DNA of 64,000 bases, taken from positions 104,653 through 168,652 of the forward strand of contig CACVAX010000006.1 of NCBI GenBank assembly GCA_902727935.1, read 5' to 3'. The DNA comes from an uncultured Sulfurovum sp. GTDB lineage: Bacteria; Campylobacterota; Campylobacteria; Campylobacterales; Sulfurovaceae. The position numbers and the translations under genes are program-made. Shown here piece by piece: positions 1 through 8,579 of the stretch; position 1 is the stretch's first letter, and each line of letters starts with the position of its first letter. Under the pieces are notes generated by a model, which was not told the DNA's origin, did not search any database, and saw nothing but the letters and a program-made list of their open reading frames with translations.

Positions 1-45
1 AAGCATGCAGAACTTTTTTTAGAAAAGAATAATTATGATGGATAA
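1..45 (+). CDS. C-terminal end of an upstream gene, possibly the transporter substrate-binding protein (partial)
   Basis: Open frame from base 1 reads ...KHAELFLEKNNYDG* immediately upstream of the permease gene, where the binding protein is usually encoded. Confidence 0.45.
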   Translation, partial: KHAELFLEKNNYDG

Positions 46-79
46 AATAATTAATTTATATATGAAAGAGGTTCACTAA

Positions 80-1060
80 ATGCTAACCTACATAATAAAA
101 CGAATATTCTACGCAATCCCCATTTTAATAGGGGTAAACCTCATAACTTTTATGCTTTTTTTCATGGTAAATACTCCTGATGATATGGCACGGTCACAGC
201 TTGGGGCTAAAAGGGTCACAGCCGAAATGATAGAAGCTTGGAAAGTGGAGAAAGGTTATGATAAACCTCTTTTTGTGAATGAAAAGGCAGAAGGTTTAGG
301 AAAAATAACTGATACTTTGTTTGTGAAAGAGTCCATTAAGCTTTTTACCTTTGATTTTGGCTTTTCAGATGCAAACCGAAATATAGGTGCTGACATACAA
401 GAACGAATGGGACCTTCTTTTGCCATTGCGTTACCCACGTTTATGATAGCACTCATTACCAATGTTTCTTTGGCACTGCTTTTAGTGCTTTTTAGAGGTT
501 CAGCGTTGGACACAAGCATGATGGTGGTCGCTGTTATGATAATGTCCGTTTCGGGACTCTTTTACATTATCGCAGGGCAAGTACTCTTTTCTAAGATGTG
601 GCATTGGGTTCCTATCTCTGGTTTTGAAGCAGGATGGGGAGGGGTTAAGTTTGTCATCTTACCCATTATGATAGGAGTTTTTTCAGGTTTAGGTTCTGGG
701 GTACGTTGGTACAGAAGTATTTTCTTAGAACAGATAAACCAAGATTATGTACGAACAGCTAGAGCTAAAGGGCTTTCTGAATTAAGAGTGCTTTTTGGAC
801 ATGTGTTGCGTAATGGAATGTTGCCTATTTTGACGGGAGTGGTTGTGGTTATTCCTACTTTGTTTATGGGTTCACTCATTATGGAGTCTTTCTTTGGAAT
901 TCCAGGGCTTGGGTCGTATACTATTGATGCCATTAATGCACAAGATTTTGCCATTGTAAAAGCCATGGTATTTTTGGGGTCGGTGCTTTATATTATTGGG
1001 TTAATCTTGACAGATATTTCGTATACGTTGTTTGATCCTCGTGTGAAGTTAGGAGCGTAA
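80..1060 (+). CDS. ABC transporter permease, oligopeptide/YejB-DppB type
   Basis: BPD_transp_1-like protein; N-term MLTYIIKRIFYAIPILIGVNLITF and YVRTARAKGLSELRVLFGHVLRNGMLPILT EAA loop. Confidence 0.9.
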   Translation: MLTYIIKRIFYAIPILIGVNLITFMLFFMVNTPDDMARSQLGAKRVTAEMIEAWKVEKGYDKPLFVNEKAEGLGKITDTLFVKESIKLFTFDFGFSDANRNIGADIQERMGPSFAIALPTFMIALITNVSLALLLVLFRGSALDTSMMVVAVMIMSVSGLFYIIAGQVLFSKMWHWVPISGFEAGWGGVKFVILPIMIGVFSGLGSGVRWYRSIFLEQINQDYVRTARAKGLSELRVLFGHVLRNGMLPILTGVVVVIPTLFMGSLIMESFFGIPGLGSYTIDAINAQDFAIVKAMVFLGSVLYIIGLILTDISYTLFDPRVKLGA

Positions 1061-1114
1061 GATGAGTTTAAATAAGTATAATGTTGAAAGTAAAATATAT
1101 AGAAAGGACTTTGA

Positions 1115-2257
1115 ATGAGTGAAGAGTTAGAGATTGAAGAAGATAAAATATTAGATGACTCTATGGTTGATGGTCATGTTGTTAATCCTTTTTCAACAAA
1201 AGATATTAAGATAACAAATGCAACTATTTCTCTTTCTAGTTTGATCTCAAGGTTGGAACATAATGAAATTGATTTAAACCCTGATTTTCAAAGAAATGGA
1301 AACTTATGGAATAAAAAACAAATGAGTAGACTTATTGAGTCTATTTTATTGAAATTGCCATTACCTGTTTTTTATTTTGATGTATCCGATCCTGACAGAT
1401 GGATTGTAGTAGATGGATTACAACGGCTCTCTACGCTAAAAAAATTTATTGTAAATGAAATTGACAAGCAGAGTAAGACTAAGGGTTTTAATCTTGTTGA
1501 TTTAGAGTTTTTGGATTTAAATGGAAAAAATTATACAGAGTTAGATAGGTCATTTAAAAGAATTATTAATGAAACACAAATTATAACTTATCAGATAGAA
1601 GCACAAACACCAAAGGAAGTCAGGTATTCTTTATTTAATAGAATTAATACGGGTGGATTAACGCTTAATACTCAAGAGATACGACAAGCATTAAATCAAA
1701 GTGGTGATGGGGTAAAGTTTTTACAAGAAATTTCTGAAAATGAAACTTTTAAAGAAGTTGTAGATTTAAGTTCCAAAAGAATGAAAGATAGAGAGTTGAT
1801 TTTACGATATATTGTTTTTAAATTAGCTATTTTTGAAAAAAATAAATTTGGTAAAATGAGTGAATATTTAGATAAAGCGATGGAAAAATTGGATTCTATT
1901 GGAGATAATTCAGAACTAAATAGGATAAAAAATATATTTATTGAGACTTTAAAATTTACAGTGAAAATATTTGGAGAAAAGCATAAATTTAGCCGTTCTA
2001 TTGCTAATAAAGTTTCTACAAAAACACTTAATCAGTCATTGTTTGATGTGATTACAGTATGTTTTTCTGAAATACAGAATAAAGAATTGTTTTTAGAGAA
2101 AAAAGATATTTTTGTAGAGAAGTTTGTAAAATTGATAGAAGATGAGCAAGGAGATTTTTCAAAGGCTATTACAGAAGGAACTAGTGATAGAGCTACAATT
2201 GAAACTCGTTTTAGAATAATGAATGAATTAATAAAGGAGGTAATAAATGAAAATTGA
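1115..2257 (+). CDS. DUF262 (ParB/GmrS-like) domain protein
   Basis: LNPDFQRNGNLWNKKQMSRLIESILLKLPLPVFYFD ... VVDGLQRLSTLKKF, the characteristic DUF262 motif. Confidence 0.88.
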   Translation: MSEELEIEEDKILDDSMVDGHVVNPFSTKDIKITNATISLSSLISRLEHNEIDLNPDFQRNGNLWNKKQMSRLIESILLKLPLPVFYFDVSDPDRWIVVDGLQRLSTLKKFIVNEIDKQSKTKGFNLVDLEFLDLNGKNYTELDRSFKRIINETQIITYQIEAQTPKEVRYSLFNRINTGGLTLNTQEIRQALNQSGDGVKFLQEISENETFKEVVDLSSKRMKDRELILRYIVFKLAIFEKNKFGKMSEYLDKAMEKLDSIGDNSELNRIKNIFIETLKFTVKIFGEKHKFSRSIANKVSTKTLNQSLFDVITVCFSEIQNKELFLEKKDIFVEKFVKLIEDEQGDFSKAITEGTSDRATIETRFRIMNELIKEVINEN

Positions 2258-3368
2258 TAGAGTAAAAATAAAAAACTTTAAAAGTTTAAGAGGTATTAAT
2301 ATTAAACTTAGTAATTTAACACTTATTACAGGTGTTAATAGTAGTGGAAAATCATCTTTTATTCAAACATTATTATTATTGAAACAGAATCAGATAGTTT
2401 TTGATAATCAAGTTAAAAAAAATTTAACTATTAACGGTGAGTATGTTGAATTAGGAAATAAAAAAGATATTCTGTTTGAAGATGCGTATGAAGAGAATAT
2501 TGAAATAGGACTTTTTTTTGAATGTCCTGCTTCTGGAGCAGAAAGTGAATTACAAATTCCATTTAATAATAAAACTTTGAAAATTATTGATAGTAGTCAT
2601 TTTATATTGAATTCTTTTTATCATGAGGTGAACCTTTTTAATGATGATTTTCAATATATTATGACAGATAGAGCTTTACCTAGCATTACTTATGGGTTAT
2701 CAGATGAACAGGTTGAGCGAAATCTTATAGGGTTTAGAGGAGAATTTTCTGCACATTATTTAGCAGAAAATCGACATAGACCTGTATCTATTGAAGGATT
2801 AAAACATAGAGATAGTAAAACTAATCAATTATTGGAAAATGTATCTTTATGGCTTGGAGAGATAAGTAATGGAATCGAAATTTCAGCAACAGTGTATAGT
2901 GAATTACAGCAGGTTAATTTAACTTATAGTTATATTTATGGGGATAAGAGAACTGATAAATATACCCCTTTAAATGTAGGTTTTGGAATTACCTATGTAT
3001 TACCTATAATCGTAGCTATTTTAAAAGCTAAAGAAGGAGATTTACTAATCATAGAAAATCCAGAATCTCATTTACATCCAGCAGGTCAATCTAAAATAGC
3101 AGAACTTTGTGCTATCGCTTCTGCTAATGGAGTTCAAATTATAGTTGAGACGCATAGTGACCATTTTTTAAATGGGATTAGAGTAGCAACTAAAAAAGGA
3201 CTTTTAACTCCTGAGCAATCTAGTGTTTATTTCTTTAGAAAAGATAAAGATGAGTTAGAAACAAAAATAGATGAAATCCATATAAATAGTAATGGTGGAA
3301 TTGATAATTACCCTAAAGGTTTTTTTGATCAGTTTGATGATGATTTAGATGAACTTTTAGGACTCTAG
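2247..3368 (+). CDS. AAA ATPase, DUF3696-type (OLD/SMC-like)
   Basis: Walker A GVNSSGKSS, Walker B LLIIENPESHLHPAGQ, VETHSDHFLNGIR, C-term GGIDNYPKGFFDQF; overlaps the upstream DUF262 gene by 11 bp. Confidence 0.87.
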   Translation: MKIDRVKIKNFKSLRGINIKLSNLTLITGVNSSGKSSFIQTLLLLKQNQIVFDNQVKKNLTINGEYVELGNKKDILFEDAYEENIEIGLFFECPASGAESELQIPFNNKTLKIIDSSHFILNSFYHEVNLFNDDFQYIMTDRALPSITYGLSDEQVERNLIGFRGEFSAHYLAENRHRPVSIEGLKHRDSKTNQLLENVSLWLGEISNGIEISATVYSELQQVNLTYSYIYGDKRTDKYTPLNVGFGITYVLPIIVAILKAKEGDLLIIENPESHLHPAGQSKIAELCAIASANGVQIIVETHSDHFLNGIRVATKKGLLTPEQSSVYFFRKDKDELETKIDEIHINSNGGIDNYPKGFFDQFDDDLDELLGL

Positions 3369-3369
3369 T

Positions 3370-4191
3370 ATGGAGGTTTTGATTAATGAGTTGTCTTTAG
3401 ATGGACAATTCAAAGATGAGAATGAGTTTTTAGATGGCTTCGATGAGATTTTAAAACTAATTAAGTTTTTAGATAGATTAGAGTTTATACTTCTCAAAGA
3501 ATATAGTTTTTTTCAATCAAAAGTGACTCTTGAATCTAAGCTAGACGATTTTTTGAGACTTAGAACAGATAGAGCTAGAAAGATGAAACAGTTTTTATTG
3601 AAACTAGCTTATAATCCACCTTATTGGAATGATACAAAAAAACATAACTGTTCTAATAATAGTTATACTTATAATTTAGATAGTATTTGTAATACATCTT
3701 TAGCAGAGAGTTGTGAAAGAGATAATATTGTACTTTCTTTTAAACATAATAATTTTTTAAAAAGTAATTTATCTATTGAAAAAAACAATGAGCATATAGA
3801 TATTTATAATTTTATTGATAAACATCAGTTTTTGGAATATCTTTTATCTGTTTCTAAAATAAAACCTATGATTTATTGTAAATTTAAATTTGAAAACACT
3901 AATCTTAACTTTTCATCATTACCTGAAGTAGATGGATTCTCTTTATTAGAAACCTCTCAACAAATAGGTGAATTTATAGATGCTTTTAATCAGTTTTCGA
4001 AAATGGGTTGGAAGGACATTATGAGTTCTGATGGATTACAGTATAAAAAGTATAATGGAATAGAGTTTGGAGATAAAGTGGTTTATAAATTTAGAGTTAC
4101 CCAAAAATATAGATGTTTCGGTTATCGTGAGAAAGACGAGTTTTTTATTTTAAAATTTGAAATAGACCATAAAATGAGTAATAATGGGTAG
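3370..4191 (+). CDS. Uncharacterised third component of the DUF262/ATPase module
   Basis: Intact 273-aa ORF starting 2 bp after the ATPase stop; C-term FRVTQKYRCFGYREKDEFFILKFEIDHKMS. Confidence 0.7.
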   Translation: MEVLINELSLDGQFKDENEFLDGFDEILKLIKFLDRLEFILLKEYSFFQSKVTLESKLDDFLRLRTDRARKMKQFLLKLAYNPPYWNDTKKHNCSNNSYTYNLDSICNTSLAESCERDNIVLSFKHNNFLKSNLSIEKNNEHIDIYNFIDKHQFLEYLLSVSKIKPMIYCKFKFENTNLNFSSLPEVDGFSLLETSQQIGEFIDAFNQFSKMGWKDIMSSDGLQYKKYNGIEFGDKVVYKFRVTQKYRCFGYREKDEFFILKFEIDHKMSNNG

Positions 4192-4202
4192 GAGAATATA
4201 AT

Positions 4203-5501
4203 ATGACATTAACATTCCTATGGACAGACATCATGGTCTGGCTGTTAGTAGTGGCTTTAGTGGCTTGGGGTTTTGTAATTTCACGTTCACCACAAGTTAA
4301 AAAACAATGGCAAACTATTTTTAAATCTTCCGTTGCCATGATTTCAGCCATGGTGCTTGTGGTTTATTTAGTATTTGCACTCTTAGATTCGGTACATTTT
4401 CATAAAGAAAATAGTTCTGAAATGGTGAGTCTGCTTGACATGGCATTTGAAAATCGTATTTCTGAGGTTGAACGAACTTATTCAGCTCCTTTTGCTACGG
4501 TGGAGTATGCCAAGTCCATTGTGAGTGAAAATGGTGTGACGAAGCAGATTAATTTACCTTTGAAATATGTGAATGAAACTAGTATTTTTAATGCAACATT
4601 CTTTGCAATACTTGTTGGGATGACCATTAGCATTATTCTTGTTGGACTACATCTTATTTGGCGAAAGAGAAAAGGCTATAAGCAAATAATTGCTTGGAAT
4701 GCAGCTTATGCCACCTTAGGGGTGATTGTTATTATTTTTACTTGGCTCTATATGTTGAGTTTTGATTATCATGTGTTGGGAACAGATAAAGTTGGTGGAG
4801 ATGTATTATATCAAAGTTTAAAAAGTATCAGAACAGGGGTACTTATTGGGATATTAACTACTTTAGTCACACTACCTTTAGCCATATTTTTAGGTATTTC
4901 AGCTGGGCTGTTTAGAGGCTGGATTGATGATGTTATTCAGTACATTTACACAACATTAAATTCAATCCCTGGTGTTCTTTTGATTGCTGCTGCTGTTTTA
5001 CTCATGCAAGTAGTTATGGACAATAATCCTCAATGGTTTGAAACCACGCAAGAGCGTTCTGATTTACGCTTACTCTTTTTAGTGCTAATTTTGGGTATTA
5101 CTTCTTGGACTGGGCTTTGTAGGTTGTTACGTGCAGAGACCTTAAAGATTTCTCAAGTGGAGTTTGTGACAGCTGCTAAGGCATTTGGGGTAGGAAAGTT
5201 GTCGATTATTCGTAAACATATTATTCCAAATTTGATGCATATTATTCTTATTTCTATTGTTTTAGATTTTTCTGGATTAGTTTTAGCAGAAGCCGTACTC
5301 TCTTATGTGGGTGTTGGGGTTGACCCAACCATGCACTCATGGGGAAATATGATTAACCAAGCAAGACTAGAGATGGCACGTGAGCCTATGGTGTGGTGGT
5401 CGTTGTTTTCTGCTTTTGTGTTTATGTTTATATTGGTACTGGCTGCAAATTTATTTTCAGATAGGATTCAGACGGTGCTTGACCCAAGGAATAATGCGTA
5501 A
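4203..5501 (+). CDS. ABC transporter permease, oligopeptide/YejE-DppC type
   Basis: Multi-TM protein with GVGKLSIIRKHIIPNLMHIILISIVLDFSGLVLAEAVLSYVGVGVDPTMHSWGNMI. Confidence 0.9.
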   Translation: MTLTFLWTDIMVWLLVVALVAWGFVISRSPQVKKQWQTIFKSSVAMISAMVLVVYLVFALLDSVHFHKENSSEMVSLLDMAFENRISEVERTYSAPFATVEYAKSIVSENGVTKQINLPLKYVNETSIFNATFFAILVGMTISIILVGLHLIWRKRKGYKQIIAWNAAYATLGVIVIIFTWLYMLSFDYHVLGTDKVGGDVLYQSLKSIRTGVLIGILTTLVTLPLAIFLGISAGLFRGWIDDVIQYIYTTLNSIPGVLLIAAAVLLMQVVMDNNPQWFETTQERSDLRLLFLVLILGITSWTGLCRLLRAETLKISQVEFVTAAKAFGVGKLSIIRKHIIPNLMHIILISIVLDFSGLVLAEAVLSYVGVGVDPTMHSWGNMINQARLEMAREPMVWWSLFSAFVFMFILVLAANLFSDRIQTVLDPRNNA

Positions 5502-5524
5502 TTTAGGAATAGATTCTTTAAAAA

Positions 5525-5533
5525 TGCTATAAT
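5525..5533 (+). promoter_or_regulatory. Putative extended -10 promoter element
   Basis: TGCTATAAT about 30 bp upstream of the DUF4143 ORF start; identical to 8196-8204. Confidence 0.5.
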
Positions 5534-5565
5534 TAAGGAATACACTCCCTAAAAAGGATAAATAG

Positions 5566-6867
5566 ATGGACTCTATTCTTCTTGAAGATAACCCTCATTG
5601 GATTAAAAAAGTCAATGAGGTTTATAATGATTATACTCACCGTGAGTTATTAGATAAAGCTTTAGCTTATATGTCGGCTAAAGAGGTAGTAGCTATTATT
5701 GGGGCTAGACGTGTGGGAAAGAGTTCATTGACGAAGTTGATGATGAAGTCTTTGCTTCAAAATATAAATGCAAAAAATATCTTTTTTATTAATTTAGAAA
5801 AACCTTCTTTTATTCCTTATAAAAATGACCCTACTTATTTAGAGACCATTTATGATGCTTATTTGAAATTAGCCAATCCAAATTTAGATGAAAAAATTTA
5901 CTTTTTTATTGATGAGATTCAGATTGTTGATTCTTGGGAAGTGTTCATTAAGTCTAAATATGAAAACTCCAATATAAAGTTTGTGATTACTGGTTCAAAT
6001 GCTTCTTTATTAGCAAACTCTTATGCTACGTTATTGACGGGCAGAGTACTGAAACTTGAACTTAGTTCTTTTAATTTTCGAGAGTTTTTGAATTATAAAC
6101 AGATAGGGTACTCAAATGCATTAGAAGTAGCTCAAAATCGAATAGAGATTAAAAGAGCAATGGATGAATATTTTAAATGGGGTGGGTATTATTCAGTATT
6201 TTCAAATGCAGATGAACAAGTAAAAGTAGCTCTTTTAAAAAACATTGCTGAAGACATTATTTTAAAGGATATCGTGCCACGATACAGTATTAAAAACTCT
6301 GAAGCCATTCGTGATTTATTTTTTTATGTGGTCTCAAATGCTACAACCCAATTAAATTATTCTAGGTTAGGAAAAAAATTAGGAATTAATGGAAAAACCA
6401 TTAAAGAGTACATAGGCTACTTTCAAGATAATTTCTTAGTAAAAACTATCCCTAATTATCATACGAAATTAACAGAGCAGATAAAGTCCGTTAAAAAGTT
6501 GTATGTAACAGATAATGGCTTTCTAAATTTAGGAATTAAACGTACTGAAGACCAAGGAGCTATGTTAGAAAACATGGTTTTTACTGCTTTGAATGAAGAG
6601 AAGCTAAGTTATCTACTTGATGGTAAAGAGTGTGACTTTTATGTTGATGGGATTATGTATCAAGTTTCTTATGACATTGAAGAGGAAAAAACGCGAAAGC
6701 GTGAGTTAGAGGGCTTTAAGTTCTTTGCTGATAAGTTGGGTAAAGAACATGGAGTTCTTGTTACTTATGATGTGAATGAAGTTTTGGAGTATAAAGGTGT
6801 TGGAGTTGATGTTATTGGGTTGGATGGTTTTTTGATTGATTTTAAAAGCAATTTAGATATAATTTAA
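5566..6867 (+). CDS. ATP-binding protein, AAA_14/DUF4143 family
   Basis: Walker A GARRVGKSS, IFFIDEIQIVDSWE, VITGSNASLL; C-term DUF4143-like ECDFYVDGIMYQVSYDI. Confidence 0.87.
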   Translation: MDSILLEDNPHWIKKVNEVYNDYTHRELLDKALAYMSAKEVVAIIGARRVGKSSLTKLMMKSLLQNINAKNIFFINLEKPSFIPYKNDPTYLETIYDAYLKLANPNLDEKIYFFIDEIQIVDSWEVFIKSKYENSNIKFVITGSNASLLANSYATLLTGRVLKLELSSFNFREFLNYKQIGYSNALEVAQNRIEIKRAMDEYFKWGGYYSVFSNADEQVKVALLKNIAEDIILKDIVPRYSIKNSEAIRDLFFYVVSNATTQLNYSRLGKKLGINGKTIKEYIGYFQDNFLVKTIPNYHTKLTEQIKSVKKLYVTDNGFLNLGIKRTEDQGAMLENMVFTALNEEKLSYLLDGKECDFYVDGIMYQVSYDIEEEKTRKRELEGFKFFADKLGKEHGVLVTYDVNEVLEYKGVGVDVIGLDGFLIDFKSNLDII

Positions 6868-6888
6868 AAAATCCATAGGAAAATAGAT

Positions 6889-8154
6889 ATGATAGTTAGA
6901 AAATTCCTAAGTAAAATCATAAATGAGTTAAGTTCGAGGGAAGTGCTTTTTCTCTTAGGAACACGCCAAGTAGGTAAAACAACACTCTCTAAACTCATTG
7001 CACAAGAGTCTGGTTTTGAGAATATTTTCTTTTTTGACTTTGAAGATAAAGAATATAGAGTATTATTTGATAATGTTTCTGTTAAGAAGTTGGAGCAGGT
7101 ATTTAAATTAGAAGGTATTCATAGTCAAAAACAAACGCTTATTATCTTTGATGAGATTCAGTTACTTCAAGACCCTTCTAATATGTTAAAACTCATTTAT
7201 GACCATTTTCCTAATTTAAAAATTATTGCCACAGGGAGTTCTTCTTTACAAATAAAAGCAAAATTTTCAGACTCTTTAGCAGGTAGAAAAAAGATTTATA
7301 AGATTGAACCTCTTGATTTTGATGAGTTTCTACTTTTTAAAGGAGAAGAAAAACTTTTAAGGCTTCGTACGATGTTTAAAGAAGAGGAAGATAAGCTCTC
7401 TTTAGCTTCGATTATAAAGAGTCAAACTCAGAGGTTTTTGGAGCTTTTTGAGGAGTATTTAATTTATGGAGGATATCCTGAAGTTGTATTACTTGGAAGT
7501 AAAGAAGCTAAAGTAGAAAAGTTAGACTCTATTGCTTCTTCTTACATTCAAAAAGATATTAAAGATTTAGCAAACATAGAAAATATTGATGGGTATAATA
7601 AGTTGATTCAATATTTGTCAATTAATATAGGAAATATGATAAATTTATCGAGTATTTCTACAGCCATTGGACTTTCATTACCTACGGTTAAAAAATATAT
7701 TAATCTGCTTCAAGAAACGTTCATTATAGACGAGTTAAAACCATTTTTTAGAAATAAAAACAAAGAGATTAGTAAAAATGGAAAGATTTTTTTTAAAGAT
7801 ATAGGGGTTAGAAACTTACAAATAAAAAGTTTTAATTCTCTTTCCTATAGAACTGATATAGGGGAGTTATATGAAAACTATGTTTTTAATAGACTTCAAA
7901 GTCAAAACATACTTTCATCTCTTTATATGTACAGAACGCAATCAAAAACTGAAATAGATTTTGTACGAGTTAAAGAGTCTATAGCTTCTTTATATGAAGT
8001 CAAATCAGGTTCAAATAAAAAAATACCAAAAGCTATTTTGGAGTTTGAGAAGAGGTATGAGAGTGAGTTTTTGAAGATTGATAAATTTGTTGTGAATAGG
8101 GATATTTTAGATTTTAAGCAAGGGGTTATGTTTGTTCCTGCTTTTTTGTTGTGA
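6889..8154 (+). CDS. ATP-binding protein, AAA_14/DUF4143 family
   Basis: Walker A GTRQVGKTT, LIIFDEIQLL, ATGSSSLQ; C-term PD-(D/E)XK-like KTEIDFVRVKESIASLYEVKSGS. Confidence 0.88.
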   Translation: MIVRKFLSKIINELSSREVLFLLGTRQVGKTTLSKLIAQESGFENIFFFDFEDKEYRVLFDNVSVKKLEQVFKLEGIHSQKQTLIIFDEIQLLQDPSNMLKLIYDHFPNLKIIATGSSSLQIKAKFSDSLAGRKKIYKIEPLDFDEFLLFKGEEKLLRLRTMFKEEEDKLSLASIIKSQTQRFLELFEEYLIYGGYPEVVLLGSKEAKVEKLDSIASSYIQKDIKDLANIENIDGYNKLIQYLSINIGNMINLSSISTAIGLSLPTVKKYINLLQETFIIDELKPFFRNKNKEISKNGKIFFKDIGVRNLQIKSFNSLSYRTDIGELYENYVFNRLQSQNILSSLYMYRTQSKTEIDFVRVKESIASLYEVKSGSNKKIPKAILEFEKRYESEFLKIDKFVVNRDILDFKQGVMFVPAFLL

Positions 8155-8195
8155 TTTCTAAACTAAAAGATTAGTTTCTCATCATTTATTCTTTA

Positions 8196-8204
8196 TGCTA
8201 TAAT
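8196..8204 (+). promoter_or_regulatory. Putative extended -10 promoter element
   Basis: TGCTATAAT 24 bp upstream of the small antitoxin-like ORF. Confidence 0.5.
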
Positions 8205-8227
8205 GATTAAAACTAGAAGGAAAAGTC

Positions 8228-8533
8228 ATGCAATTAAATATAAATATTGAAGATGCTTATCTTCAGAAACAGATTACTCATTATATTTCAGACAAACATA
8301 TTCAAGCCAATGATTTTATGGTTGAACTTTTAGAGCATTTTTTTAAAAAAGAAGAAACTCTTTTAAAGTATAAAATTCAAAGTCCTGAAAAAAAAGCAAC
8401 AACTATTGATTTTAATTTAGAGAGTGAAACTGCCTACAAGCTATTTGAAGATGTAAATGATGTAGAAAGTTATGCTAAAAAGTTAAGATGCGTCTACTTG
8501 TCTTATAAACAATCTCCCTCTTGTTACTTATAA
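8228..8533 (+). CDS. Small antitoxin-like protein (VapB-like position)
   Basis: 101-aa ORF ending FEDVNDVESYAKKLR..., overlapping the start of a toxin-like reading frame. Confidence 0.5.
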   Translation: MQLNINIEDAYLQKQITHYISDKHIQANDFMVELLEHFFKKEETLLKYKIQSPEKKATTIDFNLESETAYKLFEDVNDVESYAKKLRCVYLSYKQSPSCYL

Positions 8534-8576
8534 TGTTAAAGATTTTAGATATATTCCTAATTTAATTATGGCTTAA
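8488..8576 (+). pseudogene. Remnant of a VapC-like PIN toxin with internal deletion
   Basis: ATG at 8488 reads MRLLV; a shifted frame from 8505 reads I-NNLPLVTYNVKDFRYIPNLIMA*, typical of a PIN toxin C-terminus; the middle is absent. Confidence 0.6.
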
Positions 8577-8579
8577 TCA

